The position numbers were made by a program, and so were the translations under genes. A stretch of DNA of 64,000 nucleotides from Pelobacter sp. UBA6093 (GTDB lineage: Bacteria > Desulfobacterota > Desulfuromonadia > Desulfuromonadales > Syntrophotaleaceae), in contig DIWZ01000008.1 in NCBI GenBank assembly GCA_002435955.1, positions 1 through 64,000 on the forward strand, given 5' to 3'. The notes under the pieces are model-generated. The model saw only the letters and a list, made by a program, of their open reading frames with translations, did not search any database and was not told where the DNA came from. Shown in pieces: positions 1 through 8,018 of this stretch. Position 1 is the stretch's first letter. Every line of letters begins with the position of its first letter.

Positions 1-20
1 AAATTTCCACTGTTACCACT

Positions 21-27
21 GTTATAC
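21..27 (+). repeat. Possible R' core of a preceding attC site
   Basis: GTTATAC at the very left edge resembles the R' core (GTTRRRY-like) that ends the other attC sites downstream, and it sits 20 bp before the first cassette gene, as expected for a cassette boundary. The rest of the site lies outside the window, so this rests on one 7-bp match. Confidence 0.3.
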
Positions 28-46
28 CTCTAAGGAGTTATGAGAA

Positions 47-1018
47 TTGTCAGAAATAAATGGATTGACTGATAGCATTAAAAAAATGATGAAACGGATA
101 GGTGATCTTGAGGAATCAGTCCGAAAACACATTAATACCACACGCTACCAAAATGACCTTCTGAGCGATTCGGATAATTGGAACCAAATATGTAGCTCTT
201 TAGACACCATCGGGGATACGCTGTATTCACAGCAAGATTATTTAGAAGAAGAGTACCCCGCCAGCGTTGGTCTGAAATACATTTTTACTTACGGTCTTAT
301 GCAAGCGCTGTTTATACAGCAAGACGCAATGAATCACTTGTCTGAGGCATTTGGAATCAAGTTTGAATTAACTGATCGTCTAAAAGAGATTCGGTCTTTG
401 CGTAATGCTTCAATTGGTCATCCAACAAAAAATAAAAGCAAAGGATTAACGTACTACAACTACATTTCAAGGATGACGCTATCCAAAGCAGGTTTTACAT
501 TGATGCGTAGCTACGATCAAGGAAGCAATGAGTTTATTGATATTGACATTTACTCATTAATCCATGACCAACTAAAAGATATTGAAGAAAGCTACAAGCT
601 ATTGGATGAAAAGCTTAAAGAGGCAGATCGAGTTCACAGAGAAAAATACAAAGACAATTTACTTGCGGACATATTTCACTCATCAATGAGTTATACCTTC
701 AGCAAAGTAGCAGAGGGTATTCATTCCCCTCACGGTAGTAATGTTGTCTTTGCATTATCAATGCTAAATTCTATTCAGGAGACATATCAGAGATTTGAAG
801 CTTCTCTCTCTGAAAGATGGGATCTTAATGAGTACACTAAGTACGACCTCGATGAGTATAATCATGCATTGAGAAAATTAGAAAGATATTTAAAAGTCGA
901 TGATCCAGACATGTCAGAAGCTGATGCTAGGATTTATCACTTTTATGTTCGAGAACAGCATAATCATTTTGAGCAGATAGCAAAAGAAATCGATGAAGAT
1001 TATCAAGAAACGGTATAA
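47..1018 (+). CDS. Integron cassette protein with a HEPN-type RX5H motif
   Basis: A 323-residue, highly charged, mainly helical soluble protein without signal peptide or membrane segment. I do not recognise a named family. Residues 119-125 read RNASIGH, which fits the RX4-6H motif of HEPN-domain ribonucleases and sits at the end of a predicted helix (SLRN), as in that fold. The TTG start is chosen because AAGGAG ends 9 bp upstream; the ATG at 40 opens only a short frame. The stop codon lies inside the R'' core of the following attC, so gene plus attC form one cassette. The gene is visibly AT-rich compared with the chromosome beyond 11.5 kb. A toxin or phage-defence role is inference from the motif and neighbours only. 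Confidence 0.75.
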   Translation: MSEINGLTDSIKKMMKRIGDLEESVRKHINTTRYQNDLLSDSDNWNQICSSLDTIGDTLYSQQDYLEEEYPASVGLKYIFTYGLMQALFIQQDAMNHLSEAFGIKFELTDRLKEIRSLRNASIGHPTKNKSKGLTYYNYISRMTLSKAGFTLMRSYDQGSNEFIDIDIYSLIHDQLKDIEESYKLLDEKLKEADRVHREKYKDNLLADIFHSSMSYTFSKVAEGIHSPHGSNVVFALSMLNSIQETYQRFEASLSERWDLNEYTKYDLDEYNHALRKLERYLKVDDPDMSEADARIYHFYVREQHNHFEQIAKEIDEDYQETV

Positions 1019-1072
1019 CACAGCCATCAAATCCGACGCTCGTTCCTCGCGCGGCTTATGGCAACGTTATGC
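1013..1072 (+). repeat. attC recombination site 1
   Basis: The 60-bp site starts with GTATAAC and ends with GTTATGC. Between them GCCAT pairs with ATGGC and CCGaCGC with GCGcGG around the loop, giving the folded hairpin typical of attC. The TAA stop of the first cassette gene is inside the left core. Confidence 0.8.
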
Positions 1073-1095
1073 TTTTAAATAGAATGGATAAATCC

Positions 1096-1839
1096 ATGAG
1101 CACTCCTAGAGTTTTCATTTCATATTCACACGACTCCGCTGAACATAAAGGTTGGGTTCTAGATTTTGCAACAACACTAAGGAATCGGGGCGTTGATGCA
1201 ATTTTGGATCAATGGGATCTTCGTCCAGGAAACGATCTTCCGCATTTCATGGAAACAGAGCTTGAAAGGTGTGACTACGTAGTGATGGTATGCACCGAAA
1301 ACTACGTAAAAAAAGCAAATATGGGAGAGGGAGGTGTTGGTTACGAGAAAATGATAATGACATCTTCCATGCTACAAAGAATCGACACCAATAAAGTTAT
1401 TCCTATTATTCGTCAGGTTGGCAACTCATTGAGACCAACATTTTTAAAATCGAAATTGTACATTGATTTTTCGAAAGACGAAGATGTCGAATATAGCCTA
1501 GATGAGCTCCTACGAACTTTATTAAATTCCCCACTATATGAAAAACCTGAAATTGGAAAAAATCCTTTTGTTCCTTTGGGTAGCACAAAGCCAGACAGGA
1601 CATCTGACGGTCTTAAAGAAGTGATGAAGACTATTTCCAATGCGTTTGCCAAAAGCACCAGAAATTATGTCACCCTAGACGAAACATTACCTCGAACAGA
1701 AATGCACAGATTAACATTTGATAAATATGTAAAAAATGCAATCAGTGAAGGGCTAATTACGGAGATATATTCGAATTGTTATGCAGTTACAGACAAAGGT
1801 TACGAATATCTGATAGTACATAATATTGTTGAGGCATAA
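1096..1839 (+). CDS. SEFIR-domain cassette protein with winged-helix-like C-terminus
   Basis: Residues 1-130 of this 247-residue protein form a SEFIR (TIR-related) domain: RVFISYSHDS at the start, then DQWDL, a hydrophobic VVMVC strand and a GEGGVGYE segment with the usual acidic residue. The last 70 residues (LPRTEMHRLTF through AVTDKGYEYL) look like a winged helix-turn-helix module. SEFIR domains act as protein interaction or NAD-degrading modules in bacterial immune systems; here that role is inferred. In-frame ATGs also occur at 1069 and 1084, but 1069 lies in the attC core, so the ATG just before the SEFIR strand is preferred. The stop lies in the next attC core. One gene per cassette, plus strand. 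Confidence 0.8.
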   Translation: MSTPRVFISYSHDSAEHKGWVLDFATTLRNRGVDAILDQWDLRPGNDLPHFMETELERCDYVVMVCTENYVKKANMGEGGVGYEKMIMTSSMLQRIDTNKVIPIIRQVGNSLRPTFLKSKLYIDFSKDEDVEYSLDELLRTLLNSPLYEKPEIGKNPFVPLGSTKPDRTSDGLKEVMKTISNAFAKSTRNYVTLDETLPRTEMHRLTFDKYVKNAISEGLITEIYSNCYAVTDKGYEYLIVHNIVEA

Positions 1840-1894
1840 CCAAACGCTCCAGAGGACGCACAAAAAGCGTGCGCCGCTGAGCATTACGTTATGC
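1834..1894 (+). repeat. attC recombination site 2
   Basis: GCATAAC and GTTATGC are perfect inverse cores 61 bp apart end to end. The interior pairs GCTC with GAGC and GGaCGCAC with GCGTGcGCC around an AAAAA loop, with an unpaired base as expected of attC. This is the clearest attC in the window. Confidence 0.88.
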
Positions 1895-1909
1895 ATAAAG
1901 GAATTACGA

Positions 1910-2776
1910 ATGCCTGTATTTATAAGTTATTCTCATCAAAACAAAGAGTTTGCTGAAAAATTAGCAGCAAATCTAGTGCAACACAAAGCTCATGTCTGGA
2001 TCGATAGCTGGGAGCTTAATGTCGGGGATTCAATAATCGATAAAGTTCAAACGGCTATTGAAGAATCAAGTGCTCTTTTGGTCGTGCTCTCAAATGCTTC
2101 TATGGAATCAGAATGGTGTAAAAAAGAATTAACTGCAGGTTTTTTTAGAGAATTAGAAGAAAAAAGAGTAGTTCTTTTGCCATTACTTTTGGAAGATTGC
2201 AAAATGCCAATTTTCTTAAGAGACAAAATGTATGCAGATTTTCGTTCAAACTTTGATGAGGGACTTTCAAAAACCTTGGAGGCTATCGCCAAAGTAACCT
2301 CAACTACTCAAGGCCGTCTTGAAAAACAACCTGAATATCACACAGATTGGTCTATGGATTGGGGTTTCAATGACCTGGGATTGTTTGTTTTAAGGCATAC
2401 TTTTGTGGACCATGGAAAAGATTGTCCATATGTTGTTTTAACTGAAATGAATATTGTTGCAAATAAAAGTGCTACGAAACGTTATCAGTCTCTTGTAAAA
2501 GATGGGAATGAATTCTTAGGTCGATACCCCATAATTCTTGCCCTTGGACACTTTGCTAAAGAAAATCCTCAACTTAGGCTGCAGTTAGAAGACTCGTTTC
2601 CTAAAAAAATCAACTTCGGTTTTCAAGATTCCAAACTCGGTGTTTCATATGAGGTATACGTTAGCTCACGTAGGTTGGGAGAAGACACGGGTAAAGATGT
2701 TCTTATCGATTTTGGTAACCACTTTATGATGGTTAAGGATGCCATAATTAGGGAAATGGAAAATGGAGCAAGTTGA
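1910..2776 (+). CDS. TIR-domain cassette protein
   Basis: A 288-residue protein with an N-terminal TIR_2-type domain (about 1-125): MPVFISYSHQNKEFA, then WIDSWELNVGD, VVLSNASMESEWCKKEL carrying the WCxxE motif with the putative catalytic glutamate, and a final VLLPLLLEDC strand. Residues 140-288 (WSMDWGFNDLG onward) are unrecognised and could be a sensor or effector-partner domain. Bacterial TIR domains often cleave NAD+ in phage-triggered abortive infection; the role here is inferred. The frame is open upstream to 1826 through the attC, but the ATG at 1910 is used because a purine-rich AAAGGAA lies just before it and the TIR fold starts there. Confidence 0.8.
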   Translation: MPVFISYSHQNKEFAEKLAANLVQHKAHVWIDSWELNVGDSIIDKVQTAIEESSALLVVLSNASMESEWCKKELTAGFFRELEEKRVVLLPLLLEDCKMPIFLRDKMYADFRSNFDEGLSKTLEAIAKVTSTTQGRLEKQPEYHTDWSMDWGFNDLGLFVLRHTFVDHGKDCPYVVLTEMNIVANKSATKRYQSLVKDGNEFLGRYPIILALGHFAKENPQLRLQLEDSFPKKINFGFQDSKLGVSYEVYVSSRRLGEDTGKDVLIDFGNHFMMVKDAIIREMENGAS

Positions 2777-2790
2777 CTATAGCTATATTT

Positions 2791-2877
2791 GCATAACAAA
2801 AAAATTGAGAGGGACTTTTTTAAAGCTGCGCTCGTTCCTCGCTTCACTTTAAAAAAAGCCCCTCATTTTAGCGTTAT
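2791..2877 (+). repeat. attC site 3, interrupted by the group II intron
   Basis: GCATAAC starts the site. Its arms (ATTGAGAGGGaCTTTTTT with AAAAAAAGcCCCTCATTTT) pair over more than 15 bases around a loop containing CGCTCGTTCCTCGC, a segment also found in attC site 1. The right core reads GTTAT and is then broken by the intron; joining it to the base after the intron gives GTTATGG, close to a normal R' core. Confidence 0.78.
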
Positions 2878-3407
2878 TGCGCCAAGCGAAGCTTGGAGCA
2901 TCTTGCAGGGTGCAAGTCCCTGTCGGGTAAGGGTTAGCCACCCACCCGTATTGAGTGTTGCGCCTGAGGCGGAGCGCCTGCGCGGATGGAAGTATGCAAA
3001 GGGCCGCGAACAAAACAGGTGAAGCGTACACAGAGAAGGTTATAGGCCATAAGGGAGGCCGCACTCCCTGAATTGCTGGTACAGCCCCGAAATCGAGGAT
3101 GTTGCAGTCGACGAGCGTTTTAACGGCCGCGAAGTCAATAGGAAACGACCGCAACGGCAAGGTCGTGGAAGGCTGCCGGGGTCCTCAGGCTATGGCATGT
3201 AATCAGAGATGGTTCAGGAACTTGGGAGACCCCAAAGACTCCTGACCGGCCTATGAGAGGTCGACGCAGGTAGGAAAGCCGAACCGGCAACGGGATAGGT
3301 GACTGAAGGTCGCTGGGGAGTCGGATCGATCCATAATACTCCGAGACGGGAGAGCCGATCACACGGGGAAGGGATCGACGTGAATATGTAGCCCGCAAAG
3401 GAAACTC

Positions 3408-4733
3408 ATGCCGGACACAGTCGGACTGGAATACCATGAGCCAACCTCACTGAGGGCCATAGCGAACAAAGCAAGGCACCACAAGCAGCATCGTTTCGGC
3501 AATCTTTATCGAGAGCTGAACGAGCCGCAACTAAGGAAGGCCTGGCAGCGGCTCAACAAGTCATCCGCCAGCGGAGTCGACAAGGTGAGTGCCCAGGCCT
3601 ATGAGCAAGACCTCGAAGCCAATATTGCCGATCTGGTCTGTCGCCTGAAGAACAAAGGCTACAAGGCCAAGCTGGTCCGTAGGAAGTACATTCCCAAGGC
3701 CAACGGCAAACAGAGGCCGCTGGGTATTCCGGCGGTCGAAGACAAGCTGCTGCAGACTGCAGTATCCATGCTACTTGGAGCCATCTATGAGCCGGACTTT
3801 CAACCGTGTAGCTTCGGCTATCGTCCGAAAGTCGGCGCAAGAGATGCCGTGCAGGCCCTCGGGTTCAACCTTCAGTATCGCCCCTTCGGGTACGTGGTGG
3901 AGGCGGACATCCGCGGGTTCTTCGATCATCTCGATCATGCATGGCTCAAGAAGATGCTGCACCAGCGCATCGCCGATGAAGCCTTTATCGGCTTGATCGA
4001 CAAGTGGCTCAAAGCGGGAATCCTGGAACCGGACGGCAGCATCCACTATCCGGAAACCGGCAGTCCCCAGGGAGGTGTGGTCTCGCCCGTGCTGGCGAAC
4101 ATCTACCTACACTATGTGCTGGATCTGTGGTTTGAAAAGGTGGTGAAACGCTATTGCAAGGGCAAGGCGATGCTCGTTCGCTATGCCGATGATTTCGTCG
4201 CGGCCTTCCAGTACCGGAACGAAGCCGAAGCGTTCTATCGGGTACTACCCAAGAGGCTGGGCAAGTTCGGCCTCGAAGTGGCCCCGGAGAAGACCCAACT
4301 GCTTCGGTTCAGCCGGTTTCACCCGAGTCGCAAGCGTACCTTCGTCTATCTGGGGTTCGAATACTATTGGGACCTCGACAGGAAAGGGGAGAGGCGGCTT
4401 AAACGGCGCACTTCCCGGGCCAAGATGAAACGGGCGCTGAAAGACTTCACCGAGTGGGTCAAGACCCATCGTCATGTGCCGACCCTGCAGCTCTTCGCAG
4501 CGGTAACGCGCAAGCTAGGTGGTCACTACAACTACTTCGGGCTGCCGGGGAACTCTCGGAGCATCAGTGAATATCACCGAAAAGTCCTGGCGATCTTCTT
4601 CAAGTGGTTGCAGCGCCGCAGCAGGCGGCATCGGATGAATGGCTGGCGGTTCTACGAACTGGTCGAACGACTGGGATTGCCGGGACCGAAGATCGTCCCA
4701 TACCCACGACACAAAAGCTTGGTATTGGTTTAG
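3408..4733 (+). CDS. ltrA: Group II intron reverse transcriptase/maturase
   Basis: A 441-residue intron-encoded protein that reverse transcribes the intron at its DNA target and helps it splice. Visible reverse transcriptase blocks are RKYIPKANGKQRPLGIPA, the SFGYRP segment, EADIRGFFD, GSPQGGVVSPVLANIYL and the catalytic RYADDF. The thumb/maturase domain X follows at about 290-400 (LQLFAAVTRKLGGHYNYFG). There is no HNH endonuclease domain after domain X, so it is an endonuclease-minus type that would need another way to prime. The ATG follows AAAGGAAACTC, a good ribosome site. It is apparently intact. Confidence 0.93.
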   Translation: MPDTVGLEYHEPTSLRAIANKARHHKQHRFGNLYRELNEPQLRKAWQRLNKSSASGVDKVSAQAYEQDLEANIADLVCRLKNKGYKAKLVRRKYIPKANGKQRPLGIPAVEDKLLQTAVSMLLGAIYEPDFQPCSFGYRPKVGARDAVQALGFNLQYRPFGYVVEADIRGFFDHLDHAWLKKMLHQRIADEAFIGLIDKWLKAGILEPDGSIHYPETGSPQGGVVSPVLANIYLHYVLDLWFEKVVKRYCKGKAMLVRYADDFVAAFQYRNEAEAFYRVLPKRLGKFGLEVAPEKTQLLRFSRFHPSRKRTFVYLGFEYYWDLDRKGERRLKRRTSRAKMKRALKDFTEWVKTHRHVPTLQLFAAVTRKLGGHYNYFGLPGNSRSISEYHRKVLAIFFKWLQRRSRRHRMNGWRFYELVERLGLPGPKIVPYPRHKSLVLV

Positions 4734-4769
4734 GTGCTTTCGCGAATTGCGGAAGTGAATATTCACGAA

Positions 4770-4837
4770 GAGCCCGGTGCGGTAGTTCCGCACGCCGGGA
4801 TCTGTGCCGGGGCGGTCGGGTAACCGGCCGCGCCTAC
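4770..4837 (+). ncRNA. Group II intron domains V and VI
   Basis: Domain V is the 34-nt hairpin from GAGCCCGGTGCGG to the matching CCGCACGCCGGG with the catalytic AGC triad at its foot. Domain VI follows as a GC-rich stem (GGCGGTCGG with CCGGCCGCGCC) next to the CCTAC 3' end, where the branch-point adenosine is expected. Their presence argues for a full-length ribozyme. Confidence 0.75.
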
Positions 4838-4867
4838 GGCGGCGGTGTAAAAAAGGTAACCGAAATC

Positions 4868-6244
4868 ATGGATGTCTCTGAGCACGACTGGAAACAGCAC
4901 TTCCCAACCTATTCCTTTAAGAACAGAGATATTGTCCTTAAAGAATATGAAAGTGCGTCTGCTGCACTTGAGTCGGAGGAGAGACTATTTATAAATGCAA
5001 CCAATATTACTTTGGTAATTTCTGCAGCGTTAAGTTCAGCGGCATTGGGTTCCTTAGAGAAACTTGGCCAACTTTATGAGGGAGTCATTTCACCAATCTG
5101 GCTCCTAATTATTTTACTATCTCTAGTTTTTTCGTTTTCAATTACTACCTTGAAGTATTTTGCTGATCGGCAGAAAACCCTTCTTTTTGGCAGGAGAAAA
5201 ATCGTTGTTTTAAGGCGTATGCTAGGCCTAGCGTATGGATCAATACAATTTGTCCTTCCAAACTGGCGTGTCGAAGGCGCAGATCAACCATTCTCAATAA
5301 GGATGTTCCCGGGATGGCTGAGTTATGTGACTTATCCCTTTTGGGTAATTGCCATTTTCTCTGGAATTATTACCTCTTTTTTGTCTGCAAGTATATTTTC
5401 TATGTTCGAATTAATATCAACGCAGCAACCTTCAATATTGCCATGCCTTGTTGTGTCGTTCGTATCGTTTTGGCTAGCAATTTTAGCCTATGTCTACAGG
5501 AGTTCACTTTATGATAATCATGAAAACACATTGCTTTGCATAACAAAATATTTAGCTTATAAATTCAATTTAAGACTCGTTGATAATTTTGAATATATTA
5601 TATATCGAGCAAAGCTCTCCATATACGAAATCCAAAGAATGAAGATAGGATTGAAAGACCTAAAAAGGATTCTCGTCTTCATAGAAGATAGGGAGTTTTA
5701 CCACCATAAAGGAGTCAGCCTTAGGGCGACCTTCAGAGCTTTTTTGAGTCTTTTCGGACAGGGACGCCGGTCCGGAGGCTCGACAATAACACAACAGCTA
5801 GTGCGAACCCTGTTTGTTGAAGATTTTAATAAAACAATCAGGAGGAAAATTATTGAAATTCTATTGGCAAAGTGGTTCGAAAAGGTTGCAAGTAAAAAAC
5901 AGATAATCGAGATGTACCTGTCATCTGTTCGTTTTGAAAAGGGGGTCTTTGGTATACCGGAGGCTATGAAGTTTTATTTTGAGAAAATCCTTGAGGCCCC
6001 ATCGCCTGCTGAGTGTTTCTTTTTGATTGAACGGGTCTCAAATGTAAAGGCCCGGGTGCTCTCTTTAAAAATTGACCATACCATTAGGCAGGCAGTTGCT
6101 GCCGGTGTTTTGACACAATCAGATTCAAAAGAGATTGTCTCCATTTATTCAAAAATGATAAAGCGTATGAAAATCTCCCCCGATGATAATGAAAAATTTG
6201 AGTCATTGAAGAATAATTGGTTAGATGGATGTAGTCAAACCTAA
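4868..6244 (+). CDS. Membrane protein with family-51 peptidoglycan glycosyltransferase domain
   Basis: A 458-residue cassette protein. Four membrane segments (about 46-62, 77-97, 157-180, 188-211) are followed by a complete transglycosylase domain of the penicillin-binding-protein type: EDREFYHHKG (273-282) with the catalytic glutamate, GGSTITQQ (303-310) and RRKIIEILLAKWFEK (325-339). Such domains polymerise lipid II in the cell wall. Usual members have one N-terminal anchor, so four helices ahead of the domain are unusual, and no transpeptidase domain follows. The ATG is chosen because the frame upstream runs through the intron. The stop lies in the next attC core. It could be a wall-modifying or a cell-killing effector; the sequence does not decide. 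Confidence 0.85.
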   Translation: MDVSEHDWKQHFPTYSFKNRDIVLKEYESASAALESEERLFINATNITLVISAALSSAALGSLEKLGQLYEGVISPIWLLIILLSLVFSFSITTLKYFADRQKTLLFGRRKIVVLRRMLGLAYGSIQFVLPNWRVEGADQPFSIRMFPGWLSYVTYPFWVIAIFSGIITSFLSASIFSMFELISTQQPSILPCLVVSFVSFWLAILAYVYRSSLYDNHENTLLCITKYLAYKFNLRLVDNFEYIIYRAKLSIYEIQRMKIGLKDLKRILVFIEDREFYHHKGVSLRATFRAFLSLFGQGRRSGGSTITQQLVRTLFVEDFNKTIRRKIIEILLAKWFEKVASKKQIIEMYLSSVRFEKGVFGIPEAMKFYFEKILEAPSPAECFFLIERVSNVKARVLSLKIDHTIRQAVAAGVLTQSDSKEIVSIYSKMIKRMKISPDDNEKFESLKNNWLDGCSQT

Positions 6245-6300
6245 CCAGACTCTTGCAGCGGATCGCAAAAGGCCGCGACCGCTGAAGAGCAACGTTAGCG
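6239..6300 (+). repeat. attC recombination site 4
   Basis: ACCTAAC and GTTAGCG cores are 62 bp apart end to end. Inner arms CTCTTGCAGCGG and CCGCTGaAGAG pair with extra bases in the left arm, and GCG/CGC pair near the loop. The stop codon of the glycosyltransferase gene is inside the left core. Confidence 0.8.
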
Positions 6301-6318
6301 CTTAATGCGGAGCAATAG

Positions 6319-7161
6319 ATGATGAATATCCCAATAATCGTGGACGGTCCCAATTACGTCAACCGCATCCTTGAACTTGGAATAGAGAAACGCTTCGTGG
6401 CTTCGCAACTTTCCGGAAGGGGAATGATTGAGTTCGTGAATCACATGCTATCCAATACTCACGAACTCGAACTTAAGGGGCAGTGCCAAACCCTCGAGTT
6501 CGTCTGTTCCCAGCGGTGTTTTGGACCCAGCAAGAGCAAGTTCTCTACTGAGGAACAAAAGGCGTTTCTGGACCGCTTGGGGATGGAAAGCGGTGTATTT
6601 GTTGAACAGGTTACCATACCCGGTACTTCGGAAAAGGGAGTTGACGCCACCATACAGTCGAAGCTGGAAGATCTTGCTGCGGATAGTGACGCAATTGTTC
6701 TTGTGTCCCATGACCGGGATTACATTCCAGTTCTTCGCAAGCTACGCCACAAGACGCGCGTAATATGCATTGCCGTCAACGATAACTTTCCCGCCGAGCT
6801 TGGATATGAAGCCCATCATATTATCCGCGTGGGGCGGGAGATCCCATGGTTGTTCACATATCGATACCCATGGATACCGGTTGACACACTTACGCTTGAG
6901 CAGTGCGCAGATCTCTACGCAAATGCGGACGACCGCAAGTTCAACCAAGTCCGGATAGCCAATAATGGATATGTCTATATCGAATGTGAGGATTTGAATT
7001 ATACCGGTAACTGCGTCGCCAGGTTTGAAATCACTTGTGCGTACAATGGATATGTGGGGCCAGTTGCTGCCAGTGACGCTGATTACATCAAGCAGGAATT
7101 CGCTGATATCACCAAGGTGCACAGAGAAGGCCTTCGGGGTTACTTCGACTACCATCCCTGA
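6319..7161 (+). CDS. NYN/PIN-like nuclease cassette protein
   Basis: A 280-residue soluble protein. Residues 1-160 match the NYN (LabA/DUF88) branch of PIN-like RNases: IIVDGPNYVNR with the first metal-binding aspartate near the N-terminus, KGVDATIQSKLEDLA with a second, and IVLVSHDRDYIPVLRKL with the SxDxD pair. The C-terminal 110 residues are unrecognised. Family members degrade or process RNA; a defence or toxin role is suggested only by the cassette context. Two adjacent ATGs start the frame after GCGGAG; the first is used. No clear attC core overlaps the stop here: it lies 14 bp before the next candidate site. Confidence 0.8.
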   Translation: MMNIPIIVDGPNYVNRILELGIEKRFVASQLSGRGMIEFVNHMLSNTHELELKGQCQTLEFVCSQRCFGPSKSKFSTEEQKAFLDRLGMESGVFVEQVTIPGTSEKGVDATIQSKLEDLAADSDAIVLVSHDRDYIPVLRKLRHKTRVICIAVNDNFPAELGYEAHHIIRVGREIPWLFTYRYPWIPVDTLTLEQCADLYANADDRKFNQVRIANNGYVYIECEDLNYTGNCVARFEITCAYNGYVGPVAASDADYIKQEFADITKVHREGLRGYFDYHP

Positions 7162-7174
7162 CCTCGATGCGAAG

Positions 7175-7256
7175 CGCTAGCATGCAGGTGCACAGGACGG
7201 AGAATCCGATGGCGCCTCTTCCCCGCCTGGAACCCAGTCGTTAGCAGGCAGGAAAT
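7175..7256 (+). repeat. Probable attC site 5 (weaker)
   Basis: CGCTAGC at the left and GTTAGCA at the right bracket 82 bp located between two cassette genes. GCAGGtG can pair with CgCCTG inside, but the match is less regular than in the other sites and the left core departs from the RYYYAAC pattern. Position between genes is the main support. Confidence 0.5.
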
Positions 7257-7261
7257 TACTG

Positions 7262-7930
7262 ATGGAAACCAATCATTCCGAAGCAATCAGCAATGCCCTA
7301 ACCATTCTAAACAAAAAGCGTGGTGAGACTCTTGAATTATGCATGCAAATGCTTTCAGTCGATAACCAGAATATGTATCCTGTAGACCTTCTTGCCATAG
7401 GAGCGGTAAAACGCTCCTTGAGCACAAGCGCGGGTTTTCGCAGTTTAATTGAATCATTGAATATGACATGTGCTCGATCCGTATTGAGAATGCAAATTGA
7501 TACCTCATTGCGCTTTTCTGCCATATGGTTGGTTGATAATCCCCACTCGTTTGCAAATGAAGTGATTTCCGGAACGCATATTCGAAAAATCAAAGATAAA
7601 AATGGCCAAAAAATGACTGATGCCTATCTGGCTGAAACTCTTTCCAGGAAACATCCTTGGTTGAAAAAGGTCTATGAAAACTTGTGCGGCTATATCCACT
7701 TTTCAGAACAGCATCTTTTCAGCACAGTTCAAAGCGTTGACAATAAAACACTTTCATTTGAGTTTGCGATTACGGACGAGGACAACAAATATCCCGAGTC
7801 CTCATGGCTGGAAGTAATTGAGTGTTTCAATGAAGCAACGGACATTTTTTTAAGTTATCTGGCTGGTTGGGTTGTAACTAAGGGGAATCCGGAAGGCGTT
7901 GCTAACCACGCGCTACACTCGGACGGGTGA
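7262..7930 (+). CDS. Unrecognised integron cassette protein
   Basis: A 222-residue soluble, mostly helical protein I cannot assign. It has no signal peptide or membrane segment. A conserved-looking aromatic/histidine stretch (NLCGYIHFSEQHLF, about 140-153) is reminiscent of HEPN-like or DUF5677-like helical proteins, but this is weak. The ATG follows AGGAAATTACTG. The last 11 codons run into the following attC, whose left core TGCTAAC lies inside the gene, so the cassette boundary trims or shapes the C-terminus. Confidence 0.7.
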   Translation: METNHSEAISNALTILNKKRGETLELCMQMLSVDNQNMYPVDLLAIGAVKRSLSTSAGFRSLIESLNMTCARSVLRMQIDTSLRFSAIWLVDNPHSFANEVISGTHIRKIKDKNGQKMTDAYLAETLSRKHPWLKKVYENLCGYIHFSEQHLFSTVQSVDNKTLSFEFAITDEDNKYPESSWLEVIECFNEATDIFLSYLAGWVVTKGNPEGVANHALHSDG

Positions 7931-8004
7931 GACAGGGGCGGTTCGCGTTTAGGTTTCTGCCGGGCCGGCCCGCCCCGTTGCCGCCGGTGAGTACAACGTT
8001 ATGT
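7900..8004 (+). repeat. attC recombination site 6
   Basis: TGCTAAC and GTTATGT cores bound a 105-bp imperfect palindrome. GGGGCGG pairs with CCGCCCC and CTCggaCGG with CCGccgGtGAG, with a longer T-rich loop between. It overlaps the end of the upstream gene and precedes the DUF1643 gene by 14 bp. Confidence 0.7.
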
Positions 8005-8018
8005 TTTAGAAAGATAAA

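Larger units (their letters stand above)
2877..4837 (+). mobile_element. Group II intron inserted in an attC core
   Basis: A self-splicing retroelement of about 1.96 kb, complete by appearance. The 5' end reads (T)TGCGCCAAGC followed by a GC-rich structured region of about 530 nt without coding signals. An intron-encoded reverse transcriptase follows, then a domain V hairpin and a domain VI hairpin. The boundaries are estimated from the 5' consensus (GUGCG/UUGCG-like) and the end of domain VI and may be off by a few bases. The intron lies in the same orientation as the cassettes. Class assignment (IIC-attC or another attC-associated lineage) is not possible by eye. Confidence 0.85.

Noticed and set aside
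2849..3437. Minus-strand open frames in the 5' part of the group II intron
   Set aside because: The region is the structured ribozyme RNA of the intron; the frames are by-products of paired GC-rich stems.
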